From assembly GCF_039544005.1 (NCBI RefSeq), contig NZ_BAABKV010000001.1, positions 8,122,001 through 8,186,000 of the forward strand: a stretch of DNA of 64,000 bases, read 5' to 3'. The translations under genes were made by a program, and so were the position numbers. This document shows positions 8,703-18,015 of this stretch, piece by piece. Positions within the stretch are counted from its first letter, which is position 1. Every line of letters starts with the position of its first letter. The notes under the pieces are model-generated. The model was not told the origin of the DNA and searched no databases. It saw only the letters and a program-made list of their open reading frames with translations. Origin of the DNA: Kitasatospora paranensis (GTDB taxonomy: Bacteria > Actinomycetota > Actinomycetes > Streptomycetales > Streptomycetaceae).

Positions 8703-9887
8703 GTGCTCGTGACCGAGATCAACACCGGAACGACCCGCATCCCCGCCATGACGGCCGCGCCCACCCTGCCCGCGGATGCCGAGGCCGTCGGTGCGGCCGT
8801 GGCCGCCGCCGGCCGGGGCATGATCGACCGCGAGACGGTGGCCGAGGTGGTCACGCTCTGTGCGGTCGCCGGTGAGCACCTGCTGGTCGTCGGTGCGCCG
8901 GGCACGGCCAAGTCCGAGGCCGTGCGCCGGATCGCCGGCCAGCTCGGCGGTCGCTACTTCGAGTACCTGCTCGGCCGCTTCACCGAGCCGAACGAACTCT
9001 TCGGCCCCGTCGACCTGCGCGGACTGCGGGAGGGCAGGGTCGAGTTCGAGACCACCGGGATGCTGCCCGAGGCCGAGATCGCCTTCCTGGACGAGGTGTT
9101 CCTCGGGTCCACCGCCGTTCTCAACACCCTGCTCGGACTGCTCAACGAGCGGGTCTTCCGCCGCGGCCGCACCGTCCTCGCCAGCCCACTGCGGGTCTGC
9201 GTCGGCGCGGCCAACCACCTGCCCGACGATCCCGCCCTGGCCGCCTTCGCCGACCGCTTCCTCGCCAGGGTGTTCGTGGAGCCGGTGGCCGACGCCCGGC
9301 TGGAGGAACTGCTGGAGGCCGGCCGCCGCCCCGCCGCGCCGAACGCCGGACCGGGAGGCCTGGTCGCCGCCGTCGACCGGTTGGCCGCCGCTGCCCGGGC
9401 CTGCGACCTCGACGAGGTCACCCCGCTGATCGGTGGCGCCCTGCGCCGCCTGCGCGGCGCCGGTGTACCGATCAGCGACCGCCGGGCGGTGCGCTCGCAG
9501 AAGCTGGTCGCGGCCGCCGCCGTGCTGGACGGCCGGAGCACCGCCTCCGCGCGCGACCTGTGGGTGCTGCCGCTGACAGCCCCGACCGCCGACACCCAGG
9601 CGCTGGCCCGCGACACCCTCGCCGACCTGGTGGAGAAGGCCGCGAACCGCAGTCTGGTGCACGCCGCCGAGGAGATGTCCCGCAGCACGGCAGCGCGCGC
9701 CGAGCGGCTGGCCCGCACCGGCACCGCGCTGCTCGCCGAACACCGGACCCTCCCCGGGGGACGGGACTCGCGCCTGCGGCTGGAGGCGGCGCTGCGGGAG
9801 ATCGACGCCGGCTTCGACCCGACCGACCTGCCGGCCGCACTGGCCGGCGTACGGGCCGAACTGGTCGCGGCGGTCGCACCGTCGTGA
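8703..9887 (+). CDS. MoxR-family AAA+ ATPase of a MoxR-vWA-beta-propeller system
   Basis: 394 residues if the first GTG is used; GTG 8709 and ATG 8748 are alternatives. Walker A GAPGTAKS (64-71), Walker B AFLDE (127-131), sensor-1 Asn171 (GAANH) and an arginine-finger candidate Arg185 (ADRF) are all present, as in RavA/MoxR chaperone ATPases. It should form a hexamer that remodels partner proteins. The stop overlaps the start of the next gene by four bases, and the same pattern repeats twice, so the four genes form one translationally coupled operon. The neighbours carry the bpX domains described for ternary conflict systems. Confidence 0.85.
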   Translation: MLVTEINTGTTRIPAMTAAPTLPADAEAVGAAVAAAGRGMIDRETVAEVVTLCAVAGEHLLVVGAPGTAKSEAVRRIAGQLGGRYFEYLLGRFTEPNELFGPVDLRGLREGRVEFETTGMLPEAEIAFLDEVFLGSTAVLNTLLGLLNERVFRRGRTVLASPLRVCVGAANHLPDDPALAAFADRFLARVFVEPVADARLEELLEAGRRPAAPNAGPGGLVAAVDRLAAAARACDLDEVTPLIGGALRRLRGAGVPISDRRAVRSQKLVAAAAVLDGRSTASARDLWVLPLTAPTADTQALARDTLADLVEKAANRSLVHAAEEMSRSTAARAERLARTGTALLAEHRTLPGGRDSRLRLEAALREIDAGFDPTDLPAALAGVRAELVAAVAPS

Positions 9888-10411
9888 CCACCGCCCGGCC
9901 CGCCCCGCCCGTGTCCAAGCCGTTCGAGTCCGTGCCGCCCGTGTCCTTGCCGTCCGTTCCGCTCCGCTGGGAGCGCCGTGAACCGCCCCTGCCGGCGGCC
10001 GCAGTCCTTGCGGTGGGCGACGCGGTGCCCGCCCTCGCAGCGGCGACCCGGGAACGCGTCCGCGGCGGCGCCCGCCTCGCTGTGCTCGCCGACGACGAGG
10101 CGGCCCTGCCGGCCGCCGACCGTGCGCTGCTCGTCCTCGGCGCGGAGGCGGACCTGCCGTGGGCCGACGGCGCCCGCTACCTGGGCCGCGACGCCGGCCT
10201 GCTCGTCCCCACCACCGCCCGCCCCGTCCCGGCCGCGGCGCTCTGGCGGCGGGTCATCGGTGCGGCGGACCGCCTCGGCGTGCTCGTCCCCGGTCACGCG
10301 CTGGTCGCCGACACCCCTGCGCCGATCACCGCCCCGGAGGCGCTCGACGCCTTCACCCGACCGGCCCGCACGGATGCGGACGCGGACGGCGCCGGGGACG
10401 GCCTCCAATGA
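9884..10411 (+). CDS. bpX5-like domain protein
   Basis: 175 residues, starting at a GTG that overlaps the MoxR stop (GTGA). The conserved core LRWERREPPLPAAAVLAVGD, then LLVLGAEADLPWADGARYLG and LLVPTTARP, matches my recollection of the Pfam family bpX5 (MoxR-vWA-beta-propeller ternary system domain). There is no signal or membrane segment. Its biochemical role is unknown; in the published model such small proteins bridge the ATPase and the vWA/propeller components. Confidence 0.7.
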   Translation: MTTARPAPPVSKPFESVPPVSLPSVPLRWERREPPLPAAAVLAVGDAVPALAAATRERVRGGARLAVLADDEAALPAADRALLVLGAEADLPWADGARYLGRDAGLLVPTTARPVPAAALWRRVIGAADRLGVLVPGHALVADTPAPITAPEALDAFTRPARTDADADGAGDGLQ

Positions 10412-12120
10412 CGCGCCCGCCGATGACGCCCACCCGCCTGCCTGCCGCCCTGGCCCCGTGGGCCGGCACCCTCTCCGTGCTCACCACCGAACTCGCCGTC
10501 GCTCTCGGCCCGTTGCTGCGCCGCCTCGACGTGCTGATCGGTGAGCACGATCCCGCCGCCGACGTCATCGGTGACCCGGACGGCCTCGGCGGCCTCGCGC
10601 GCTCCGGCCGGCCGGATCAGCTCCTGCCGTCCGAGTGGCTGCTCGCCGACGAGTATCCGGACGAGTTCCTGCGCCGGCTCGTCGACGGCGAACTGCTCCA
10701 CCTGGCGCCCGAGTTCCGCACCCCGGCAGTTCGCGGCCGGATCGCCGTGCTGGTCGACACCGGCCCCACCCAGGCCGGCGCGGGCCGCCTGGTCCAGCTG
10801 GCCGCGCTCCTCGTGCTGCACCGGCGGGCGGCCGCGCGCGGCACCGAACTGATCGTGGGCGTCCTCGGCGACCCGTCCGGCCGCTGGCTCACCGGCGACC
10901 TCTCCGAACTGCTGCCCGCCTGGCTGGCCGCACGCCGCCCGGCCGACCCGACCGCCGCAGACGTGCAGCGGGCCCTGGCCGGCCTGGACGCCGCCGACCG
11001 CGCCTGGGTACTGACCTCGCCCCGCCTCGCCGACCGGCTCCCTGCGCAGTCCGGAGTCCTGAGGAGCGAGCCTGCCCGCTGGTCCGCCGACGGGGCCGGC
11101 CACGTCGTCGTCCGGCTCGACCGGACAACGGTCGAACTCCCGCTGCCGGCGAGCGGAACAGCCGTCCGGGCGCTGCGCGGCGCCGGGTTCCGCCGGGCCG
11201 AGCCGGTCACCGTCGGAGGGCCGGCGGCGGTCGCCGGCGGAGCGGCCGGACGGGCGCTGCCCGCCTTCACCACCGACGCCCGCACCCTGCTCGCCCGCGG
11301 CGGGCGGCCCGCCACCCTGCTCGCCGTCAACCTGCCGAACCACGACGGCGGGCCCGCCACGGTCGTCCGGTCGCGCCGCCACGACCTGCCCGGGCCCGTG
11401 CTCGCCGCCGGCCGGATCGGCCGGCGCCTGATCGCCCTGTACGTCCGGGACGGCCTGCTCGCGCCGTACGTCAGCGGCCGCCCCTTCGGCGGGCCCGGCA
11501 GCCACACCGCCGACCTCGCGGCCTTCGGGGTCGACGGCGACACCCTCTCGGCGGAGCTGACCGGCCGGCCGGTCGTGCCGTTGCTGCGCGACGGCGACGA
11601 CCTGCTGCTGCCGCTGGCCGACCACTGGTGGCGGCTCGCAGCGGACGGCGGTGTCACCGACGACGGCCCGCTCGGCAGCGGCTCGCACGAGCGGCAGCAC
11701 TTCAACCGCTCCCGCGAGCCGCGGCTGTTCGGCGGCAAGCCGCTGCCCGAGGCGGAACACGCCCGGCACTTCCTGCACGGCAGCGGCTCGCACGCCTGGT
11801 CGGACGACGGCCGGACGTGGCAGCTGCGCACCGCGTGGGGCGACGAGAGCCGGATCTCGTTCCGCGAGAACGCCGAGGTGATCGGCCTCGTCCAGGAGGG
11901 GCGGCAGCCCGCGCTCATCACGGTCAGCGGCAGCGGCCACCTGGTGCGCAGGGTCCGTGCCGACGGTGTCCGGACCTTGACCCGATTCTCCGGCGGGTCC
12001 GGACCGCCGGCCGTGCACCCCTCCGCGCCGCTGATCGCCGCCGAGACCCGGCCGGGCCGGATCGTGGTCGGCGACGCCAACACCGGCCGGATCCACTTCC
12101 TGATCGGGGACATCCAGTGA
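10408..12120 (+). CDS. vWA-like component of the MoxR-vWA-beta-propeller system
   Basis: 570 residues; the ATG overlaps the upstream stop (ATGA). Residues 112-125 (IAVLVDTGPTQAGAG) sit where a von Willebrand A domain has its MIDAS DxSxS. The serines are replaced, so metal binding is doubtful. The C-terminal 250 residues show repeated strand patterns (LIALYVRDGLLAPYVSG, LLLPLADHWWRLAADGGV, GSGHLVRRVRADGV) consistent with a beta-propeller. The protein is probably cytosolic and acts as adaptor between the ATPase and target sensing. Confidence 0.7.
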   Translation: MTRPPMTPTRLPAALAPWAGTLSVLTTELAVALGPLLRRLDVLIGEHDPAADVIGDPDGLGGLARSGRPDQLLPSEWLLADEYPDEFLRRLVDGELLHLAPEFRTPAVRGRIAVLVDTGPTQAGAGRLVQLAALLVLHRRAAARGTELIVGVLGDPSGRWLTGDLSELLPAWLAARRPADPTAADVQRALAGLDAADRAWVLTSPRLADRLPAQSGVLRSEPARWSADGAGHVVVRLDRTTVELPLPASGTAVRALRGAGFRRAEPVTVGGPAAVAGGAAGRALPAFTTDARTLLARGGRPATLLAVNLPNHDGGPATVVRSRRHDLPGPVLAAGRIGRRLIALYVRDGLLAPYVSGRPFGGPGSHTADLAAFGVDGDTLSAELTGRPVVPLLRDGDDLLLPLADHWWRLAADGGVTDDGPLGSGSHERQHFNRSREPRLFGGKPLPEAEHARHFLHGSGSHAWSDDGRTWQLRTAWGDESRISFRENAEVIGLVQEGRQPALITVSGSGHLVRRVRADGVRTLTRFSGGSGPPAVHPSAPLIAAETRPGRIVVGDANTGRIHFLIGDIQ

Positions 12121-14993
12121 GCGCCACCCCGGGCGCGGCGTTCAGCGCCGCCGTCACCGCAGTCGGCTTCCTCCTCGACGTGCCGGTGATCGGCACCGCC
12201 GAGGCCGCCGATCGCGTCCTCGCCTCCTGGCAGGACGGTGCCGACCTGCGACAACTGCCCGACGGGCGCTGGCTTTTCGTTCTCGCCGACCCCGTCGAGG
12301 TGCGGGCCGACCGGGCTCCCGGGCTGCCCGTGGTGCGGACGGCCGACGGCGCACTGGCCGCCGTCGGAGCCGACGCGTCCGCCGCCGGGAGCGGACACCT
12401 TGTCATCGACGCCCAAGGGCTGACGCTTCACCACCGGATGCTCGAACTGCCCGGAGTGGACCCGTCCGAGTGGCTCGACCTGTCGGGGGTCATCCTCCAC
12501 CGCCCGCGACCGGTCGGCGCCGCCGAGCCCGCACCCGCGCCCGTGCTGGAGGCGCTGCCGCCGCGACCGTCGCCCGATCTGCGCGCGGCCGCCGGGCTCG
12601 CACCCCGGTCGGACCGGGCCCGGCGGCTCATCGAGAACGCGTCGGCCGGCACCCGTCGCCCGTTCCCGCCCTGGGCGGGGCGGTTCGGGCGGCCGTCCGC
12701 GGCCGGTGCGCTCGCCCTGGCCGTCCCCGTCCTCGTGGTGCTGCTGGCCCTGCTCGTTCTCGTCGCGGGCTTCGCCCACCTGATCGCGGAGCGCGGCCTG
12801 CACGTCGGCCCGCTGCTCCTCTCGCTCGGCGTCGGCCTCGCCGTCGCGCTCGCGCCCGGACGCGGCCGCGGCGCCGCACCGGGCCAGGGCGGCGCCGGCA
12901 CCGGTACCGGCCCCGCCGGTACGGCCCCCGCGCGCGGCCGGGCACGCCGGGGCACCCGCCGCCCCCGGCTGGGACCGCTCCTGGCACGGCTGGCGATGCG
13001 TACCGCGGGCCCGCTGCTCCAGGGCCGGCACGCCCGCTACCTGAGCGAGCTGACCAGGGCGTTCGAGCAGCGCCGCTGGGAGGACGCCCTGCGCGACGCC
13101 GTCCGGCTGGCCGGCGACCGGCCGGCCGGGCAGGAGCCCTGGCTCGCCCTCGGCCTGCCCCGCCGCTACGCGGGAGACCTGCGCCCCACACCCCACGCCG
13201 ACAGCTCCGCCGCCGCCTCCCCGATCTCCGGGCCCACCGTCCACCAGCACCTCGCCGCCCTGTACCGCCGGGCCGCCGAGGAGCTGGAACGCACGGGCCG
13301 GATCGACGAGGCCGCGTTCGTCCTCGCCGATCTGCTGGACGCCCCGGCCGAGGCGGTGGCCCTGCTGCACCGGCACGGCCGCACCGCGCAGGCGGCCGAG
13401 CTGGCCGAGGGGCGCGACCTCGCCGCCGACCTCGTGGTCCGGCTCTGGTGGCAGGCCGGAGAGCGCGATCGCGCCGTCCGGACGGCCCACCGCCGGGCCG
13501 CCTTCGCCACCGCCGTCGAGCGCCTCGCGGCCGCCGACCCGGCGTCCGCCCGCGACCTGCGCGCCGCCTGGGCCGCCCACTGCCGGGAGGCCGGCGATCA
13601 CCTGGGCGCCGTCGACGCCCTCTGGCCGGACGAGTCGCTGCGCCCGTCGGCCGCCGCCGACCTGCGGGACGCCGTCGCACTCGGCGGGGCGACCCGGGGC
13701 CGCGCGCTGCCCCACCTGCTGGCCCTCGGCGCCGGTGGGGCCACCCGCGCCCTCGCCCTGGCCGTCCTCGACGGCGACCAGGACGCGGCCGCGACCGGCC
13801 GGTCCGCGCTGGCCGCCGCCCTGGCCGACCTCCCGGCCGCCGACCCCGCCGCGGACCGCGAACTCGCCACCGCGGCGGCCCGCGCCGTCGTCCGGGACGG
13901 CGGCTTCGGCAGCGCCCTCGCGGACCGGGACGCACAGGCCCGCCACCGGCGGCTGCTGAAGCGCGCCGACCCGCTGGTCGCCGCCGACCTGGCCGGGCCG
14001 CGCCGCGCGACTTCCTCGCAGCGCTCCGCCGCCGCGCACTCCGCCGCCGACCGGCCCGGCACCCTGCCGGTGCTCGACGCGGCGCGGCTCGCCTCCGGCG
14101 CCGTCCTGGTCGCCTGCGGCCAGGCAGGCGTCCGGCTGCTGGCTGCGGACGGCCGCACCAAGGCCCGGTGGGACGTGCCCGCCGACCGACTGGTGCTCGC
14201 CGACCACGGCGGTGTCGCGCTGCTGGTGGCCGGCTACGGCCGGGCCCGGGAGGTCGCCCGCCTCGACCTCGCCACCCGTTCGGTGCGCCCCTGGACGACA
14301 CTGCGCGCGCGGCAGATCGTCCCGTCCTTCGACGGCCGGCACCTGATCACGGCCGGCGACGACGGCATCGCGGTGCTGGACACCCTCGCGCCCCGGCCCA
14401 CCGTGGTCTGGCGCGAACTCACGGGCGGCGAGCGGTTGGCCGGCCGGCTGTCCCGCACGCCCACCGGGTGCGCGGGTGCCGTGGTCTCGACGCTGCCCGA
14501 CGGCTCGTCGCTCGTCGAACTGTGGCGATGGGACCTGCCCGGCTGGGAACTCCGCTCCCGGCTGCGGCTGGACGCGCACCTTCCCGACCGCTTCGCCGCG
14601 CTCGCCTCCGCCGGCCTGCTCACCGCCGACCCGCAGCCCGCGGACGGGCCGCCGACCACGACCGTCCTGCGCTGGACCACCGAGCACCCGTCCGGCCGGC
14701 CCGGTGCGGAACTGACGGTCGAAGGCTTCGCGCCGGTCGGACCGGTCGCCGACGGGGACCACTGGGCGCTCGCGGTGCCCGGCCCCTACGGCGCCGGGGT
14801 CCTCCTCCACACCGGCGCCGGCGCGGCCTCCGCGCCCACCACCACCGTGTTCCTCCCGCAGGCCGACCTGCACGCCCCGGGCATCCGCCGGCACGGCGAC
14901 GCGGTCACCCACTGGCACCGCTCCGGCCGCGTCCTCGCCACCACCCCCGACGGCGCGACCGTCCTGGCCAACCTGCGCGTCACGGCCGACTGA
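12117..14993 (+). CDS. bpX6-like membrane protein with helical repeats and C-terminal beta-propeller
   Basis: 958 residues from a GTG overlapping the previous stop. Residues 1-130 (AVTAVGFLLDVPVIGTAEAADRVLASW) resemble the bpX6 domain. Two transmembrane helices follow near 196-222 and 235-252. Next come Ala/Arg-rich helical repeats (about 280-610) with TPR-like spacing, then a C-terminal propeller (about 640-958) with blades such as VLVACGQAGVRLLAADGR and LITAGDDGIAVLDTL. It would anchor the complex at the membrane and use the propeller for recognition. The function is inferred from architecture only. Confidence 0.7.
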   Translation: MSATPGAAFSAAVTAVGFLLDVPVIGTAEAADRVLASWQDGADLRQLPDGRWLFVLADPVEVRADRAPGLPVVRTADGALAAVGADASAAGSGHLVIDAQGLTLHHRMLELPGVDPSEWLDLSGVILHRPRPVGAAEPAPAPVLEALPPRPSPDLRAAAGLAPRSDRARRLIENASAGTRRPFPPWAGRFGRPSAAGALALAVPVLVVLLALLVLVAGFAHLIAERGLHVGPLLLSLGVGLAVALAPGRGRGAAPGQGGAGTGTGPAGTAPARGRARRGTRRPRLGPLLARLAMRTAGPLLQGRHARYLSELTRAFEQRRWEDALRDAVRLAGDRPAGQEPWLALGLPRRYAGDLRPTPHADSSAAASPISGPTVHQHLAALYRRAAEELERTGRIDEAAFVLADLLDAPAEAVALLHRHGRTAQAAELAEGRDLAADLVVRLWWQAGERDRAVRTAHRRAAFATAVERLAAADPASARDLRAAWAAHCREAGDHLGAVDALWPDESLRPSAAADLRDAVALGGATRGRALPHLLALGAGGATRALALAVLDGDQDAAATGRSALAAALADLPAADPAADRELATAAARAVVRDGGFGSALADRDAQARHRRLLKRADPLVAADLAGPRRATSSQRSAAAHSAADRPGTLPVLDAARLASGAVLVACGQAGVRLLAADGRTKARWDVPADRLVLADHGGVALLVAGYGRAREVARLDLATRSVRPWTTLRARQIVPSFDGRHLITAGDDGIAVLDTLAPRPTVVWRELTGGERLAGRLSRTPTGCAGAVVSTLPDGSSLVELWRWDLPGWELRSRLRLDAHLPDRFAALASAGLLTADPQPADGPPTTTVLRWTTEHPSGRPGAELTVEGFAPVGPVADGDHWALAVPGPYGAGVLLHTGAGAASAPTTTVFLPQADLHAPGIRRHGDAVTHWHRSGRVLATTPDGATVLANLRVTAD

Positions 14994-15113
14994 CCCCTTT
15001 GGGCGCGGGCCTCGGAGCATCTTCGGACACGACCGCCGTGCATGCGGGTGCTGGCCCGCGGGTACGGACAGGAGTACCGGATGTGCTGTCGTGCCGGTTC
15101 GGGAGGTGCCCCC

Positions 15114-15419
15114 GTGCTCACTCAGCGTGAACTGCGTCTGCTTGCCGAAGCCGAGGACGACCTGGCCCGGGACCGACGCCTGGCCCGGAGGCTGGTTCGG
15201 CACCGGATCGGCCCCCGCTGGTGGGGGAGTCCGCGCGCACTGGCCGTGCTCCTGGTGGTGCTGGCGGTCGTCGGCGCCGCCGCGGTGGTCGTCGGGTGGG
15301 CGACCGGCACCGCGACCGGTGTCCTCACCGGTGCGTCCGTGTGGGGGAGTGCCTGGGTGGCGGCGGGGATCCTGGTGGCGCGGATCGCCGTACTGATGCG
15401 GCCGGGACGAGGCCGCTGA
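15114..15419 (+). CDS. DUF3040-type small membrane protein
   Basis: 101 residues from a GTG with GGGAGGT upstream. The charged amphipathic N-terminus LTQRELRLLAEAEDDLARD is the hallmark of DUF3040 proteins, followed by two transmembrane helices (about residues 42-62 and 67-90). These small proteins are common in actinomycetes and of unknown function. Confidence 0.75.
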   Translation: MLTQRELRLLAEAEDDLARDRRLARRLVRHRIGPRWWGSPRALAVLLVVLAVVGAAAVVVGWATGTATGVLTGASVWGSAWVAAGILVARIAVLMRPGRGR

Positions 15420-15744
15420 TCATCAGTGGCGCGTGCGCGGGCAGCAGTCCGCCGCTCGGTCACGCCTGAGGAAGCCGCGCACCGTCCGATGACCGGGCGT
15501 CAACATCACTCGGAGCCGCCGCACATGACGTCGGATGTCACCGCGTGCGCGGCTTCGGCATCGGCAGGAACCGAGGGTCGCGCGCACGCCGATCCGGGTG
15601 CCCGCTCCGTCGTGGCGTACCGCCGGCTCTCCCGCCGATTTGCGGGTGCCGGTGAGGGAGGATTCCATGGCATGGGGCGATTCCCGGTTCCGGGCCGTCC
15701 GCCCCGTCGCCCTGAACCCGTGCCACCGACCGCTGGAGGCGGAG
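15420..15744. other. Intergenic region, no gene seen
   Basis: Frames here lack recognisable motifs. An ATG at 15667 with GGGAGGA upstream is in frame with the downstream glyoxalase gene and could extend it, but the extra residues look non-homologous. Confidence 0.4.
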
Positions 15745-16245
15745 ATGGGCAGCGTGGAAGCGAGATCCGCCGGGACGAGTGGAACGCCGCCGGTGGAGGC
15801 CGGCGAGATGCGACTCGAAGTGGTGGTGCTGCCGGTCTCCGACGTCGACAGGGCCAAGCGGTTCTACGGATCGCTGGGCTGGCGGCTGGATGCCGACCTG
15901 ACCGTCGAAGAGGGCTATCAGGTGGTCCAGTTCACCCCGCCGGGCTCCCTGTGCTCGATCATCTTCGGCGAGGGCGTGACCTCGGCACCACCCGGCTCGA
16001 CCCAGGGCCTGCAGCTCTCCGTCCGCGACATCGACGCGGCCCGCGCCGATCTCGTCGAGCGCGGAGTGACTGTGAGCAGGGTGTTCCACGACGTCACAGG
16101 TATCTTCCACCATGCCGGCACACGCGGACGCGTGGACGGACCGGCTCCGGAGCACGCGGACTACGGCTCCTTCGTGTCGTTCAGCGACCCGGACGGCAAC
16201 GGCTGGCTGCTCCAGGAGATCAGGACGCGCCTGCCCGGACGCTGA
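15745..16245 (+). CDS. VOC (glyoxalase/bleomycin-resistance) superfamily protein
   Basis: 166 residues if the ATG at 15745 is used (CTGGAGG upstream). The ATG at 15808, also with a good ribosome site, fits the usual family start MRLEVVVLPVSDVDRAKRFY. The paired beta-alpha-beta-beta-beta modules are clear: DVDRAKRFYGSLGWRLDAD in the first and DIDAARADLVERGVTVS with FSDPDGNGWLLQE in the second. It probably acts in ring-cleavage, isomerase or detoxification chemistry; no substrate can be named. The next gene is a dehydrogenase-like protein on the same strand. Confidence 0.85.
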   Translation: MGSVEARSAGTSGTPPVEAGEMRLEVVVLPVSDVDRAKRFYGSLGWRLDADLTVEEGYQVVQFTPPGSLCSIIFGEGVTSAPPGSTQGLQLSVRDIDAARADLVERGVTVSRVFHDVTGIFHHAGTRGRVDGPAPEHADYGSFVSFSDPDGNGWLLQEIRTRLPGR

Positions 16246-16318
16246 CCGGCTCCGCCCTGCGCGTCGTGCGGGCGGGAGCCCTGCAGGCGGTCGGCACGAC
16301 AACAGAAGGAGCTCGGCA

Positions 16319-17059
16319 GTGACCGTTCCGGTGCGTACCCCCGAACTGCTCGGCCGGACTGTCGTCGTCATCGGCGGCAGCGCCGGCATCGGCTTCGAGA
16401 CGGCCAGACGTGCCCGGGCGGAGGGTGCCGAGGTCGTCCTCGTCGGGCGCGATCCCGGTCGGCTGGAGCGCGCGGCCGATGAGCTCGGAGCGCTGCGCAC
16501 CGCGGCCTTCGACGCGACCGTTCCCGCGGCCCTCTCGGCCTTCTTCCAGGACCTGCCGGATCCGATCGACCACGTCATGGTGACGGCCGGCGGCCCCAGC
16601 TACGGGCCGCTGCTGGAGATGAGCGCCGAAGAGGTGCGCGACGCGCTCAGTGACCATGCGGTGCTCGAGCTCGAGGTCGCGCGCCACGCCGTCGGCCGGA
16701 TCCGACCCGGGGGCAGCCTGGTGTTCATGGGCGGCACCGGCGCACGGCGCGTCGGCCGCGGCCTCGGGGTCGCCTCTGCCGCCACCAACGCGCTGCCTCC
16801 CTTCACGGCGGCCCTTGCCCTCGAACTCGCGCCGGTGCGCGTCAACCTCATCGCGGCCGGGTTCGTCGACACGCCGCTGTCGGCCTCGCTGCTGGGCGAC
16901 CGGATCGAGGAACGCCGCGCCGAGTTGCGCGCGACGCTGCCGATCGGACGTGTCGTCGGCCCTGCGGACGTGGCGGCCCTGGCCGTCCACCTCATGGTCA
17001 ATTCGGCGGTGACCGGCGCGACGTTCGACATCGACGGCGGGCAGCAGTTCGTCTCCTGA
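16319..17059 (+). CDS. SDR-family oxidoreductase-like protein without the catalytic Tyr-Lys pair
   Basis: 246 residues from a GTG with AGAAGGAG upstream. The nucleotide loop GGSAGIG (near residue 18) and the structural motifs APVRVN and GFVDTPL, plus TGATFDIDGGQQ at the C-terminus, place it in the classical short-chain dehydrogenase fold. Where YxxxK should lie the sequence is GLGVASAATNALPPF, and the catalytic Ser is in a GGTGARR segment. The usual triad is therefore missing. It may bind a cofactor without standard catalysis or use another mechanism. Confidence 0.8.
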   Translation: MTVPVRTPELLGRTVVVIGGSAGIGFETARRARAEGAEVVLVGRDPGRLERAADELGALRTAAFDATVPAALSAFFQDLPDPIDHVMVTAGGPSYGPLLEMSAEEVRDALSDHAVLELEVARHAVGRIRPGGSLVFMGGTGARRVGRGLGVASAATNALPPFTAALALELAPVRVNLIAAGFVDTPLSASLLGDRIEERRAELRATLPIGRVVGPADVAALAVHLMVNSAVTGATFDIDGGQQFVS

Positions 17060-17349
17060 CGAATGCGCCGGCCGGCGAGCGGCCCGCAGCAGCCCGACGG
17101 GAGCGGGCCCGGCCTCGGCACCGCGATCGGGCGGCTGCGGCAACAGCCGTGAGCGCAGCCGTTCCCGGTCCGGCGCGGGTGCCCGGCCCGGCCTCGCACG
17201 GGGGTCGGAGAGCCCGCGCGTGAGGCCCGCGGGGAGGCCGACGACGGCGCCTCCCGGGAGGCCGTGCGCGGCGGGCACCCCGGGGGGCCGTAGGCTGGGC
17301 GTCCCCATGCACATCCGAGGCGTGGACATCATGGCTGAGGAGAGTGATC

Positions 17350-17688
17350 GTGGCACAGGGACGCAGCGGCATCAGGGGTTCGCGGATCGGGTCGGGGCCG
17401 ATGGGGGAGGCCGAGCGCGGCGACCTCGCCCCGCGCAAGGCGGTGTCGTTCTGGTGCGGCAACGGCCACCACACCCAGCCCAGCTTCGCGATCGAGGCAG
17501 AGGTCCCGGAGACGTGGGACTGCCCCAGGTGCGGTCTGCCCGCCGGACAGGACCGGGACGACGTGCCGGTCGCCCCGGGCAGCGCCCGGTACATGACGCA
17601 CCTGGGCTACGTCCGGCAGCGCCGGAGCCAGGAGGACGGCGAGATCCTGCTCAACGAGGCACTGGCCCGGCTGCGCGGGACTCTCTGA
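17350..17688 (+). CDS. RbpA/RbpB-type RNA polymerase-binding protein
   Basis: 112 residues, GTG start with GGAGAG upstream. The N-terminal segment GIRGSRIGSGPMGEAERG is the basic/core-binding stretch of RbpB-type paralogues, followed by a zinc ribbon (FWCGNGHH and WDCPRCG). A C-terminal helix (EDGEILLNEALARLR) matches the sigma-interacting domain. RbpA binds the principal sigma factor and stabilises open complexes in actinobacteria; this looks like the second, RbpB-like copy. TAGGCT at 17292-17297 is a plausible -10 box about 50 bases upstream. Confidence 0.85.
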   Translation: MAQGRSGIRGSRIGSGPMGEAERGDLAPRKAVSFWCGNGHHTQPSFAIEAEVPETWDCPRCGLPAGQDRDDVPVAPGSARYMTHLGYVRQRRSQEDGEILLNEALARLRGTL

Positions 17689-18015
17689 CCCACCCGGCGG
17701 CCAGGGAGGCGGAGTCGGAGGCGGTGCGAACCGCCGACCACCCGCCTCCGCCCCGGGCTGCCCGGGCGCCGGCACTGCCCGCCGCTCCGGCCGCGGATGC
17801 TCCCGCCCCGCTGTCGGCCGTGCGTCCCTCGCGTCCCTTGCGCGATCTGCTTTCCGAATGAACGCCAGCGGTTTCCGAAATCCCGTCCGCCGCGTTCCTT
17901 CCATTTCTTCTCCGGCGTCTCGCCGGAAAAAGCCGTCACATTGGGCCTGGCCCGGTCGAATTCGCTGTGCTAGGTTTCCCGGGTCATGCACGGACGGCGC
18001 TTTCGGGAGGTATTC
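17689..18015. other. Intergenic region upstream of the peptide cluster
   Basis: It is visibly richer in A and T than its surroundings, especially 17870-18000. TAGGTT at 17971-17976 is a possible -10 box, with a weak -35 (CTGGCC, 18-base spacer). No gene is visible. Confidence 0.4.

Noticed and set aside
10617..15203. A minus-strand open frame of over 1500 codons opposite the MoxR system
   Set aside because: It is a high-GC shadow: composition is Arg/Gly/Ala/Pro with no domain motifs, whereas the plus strand carries intact ATPase motifs and coupled starts and stops.
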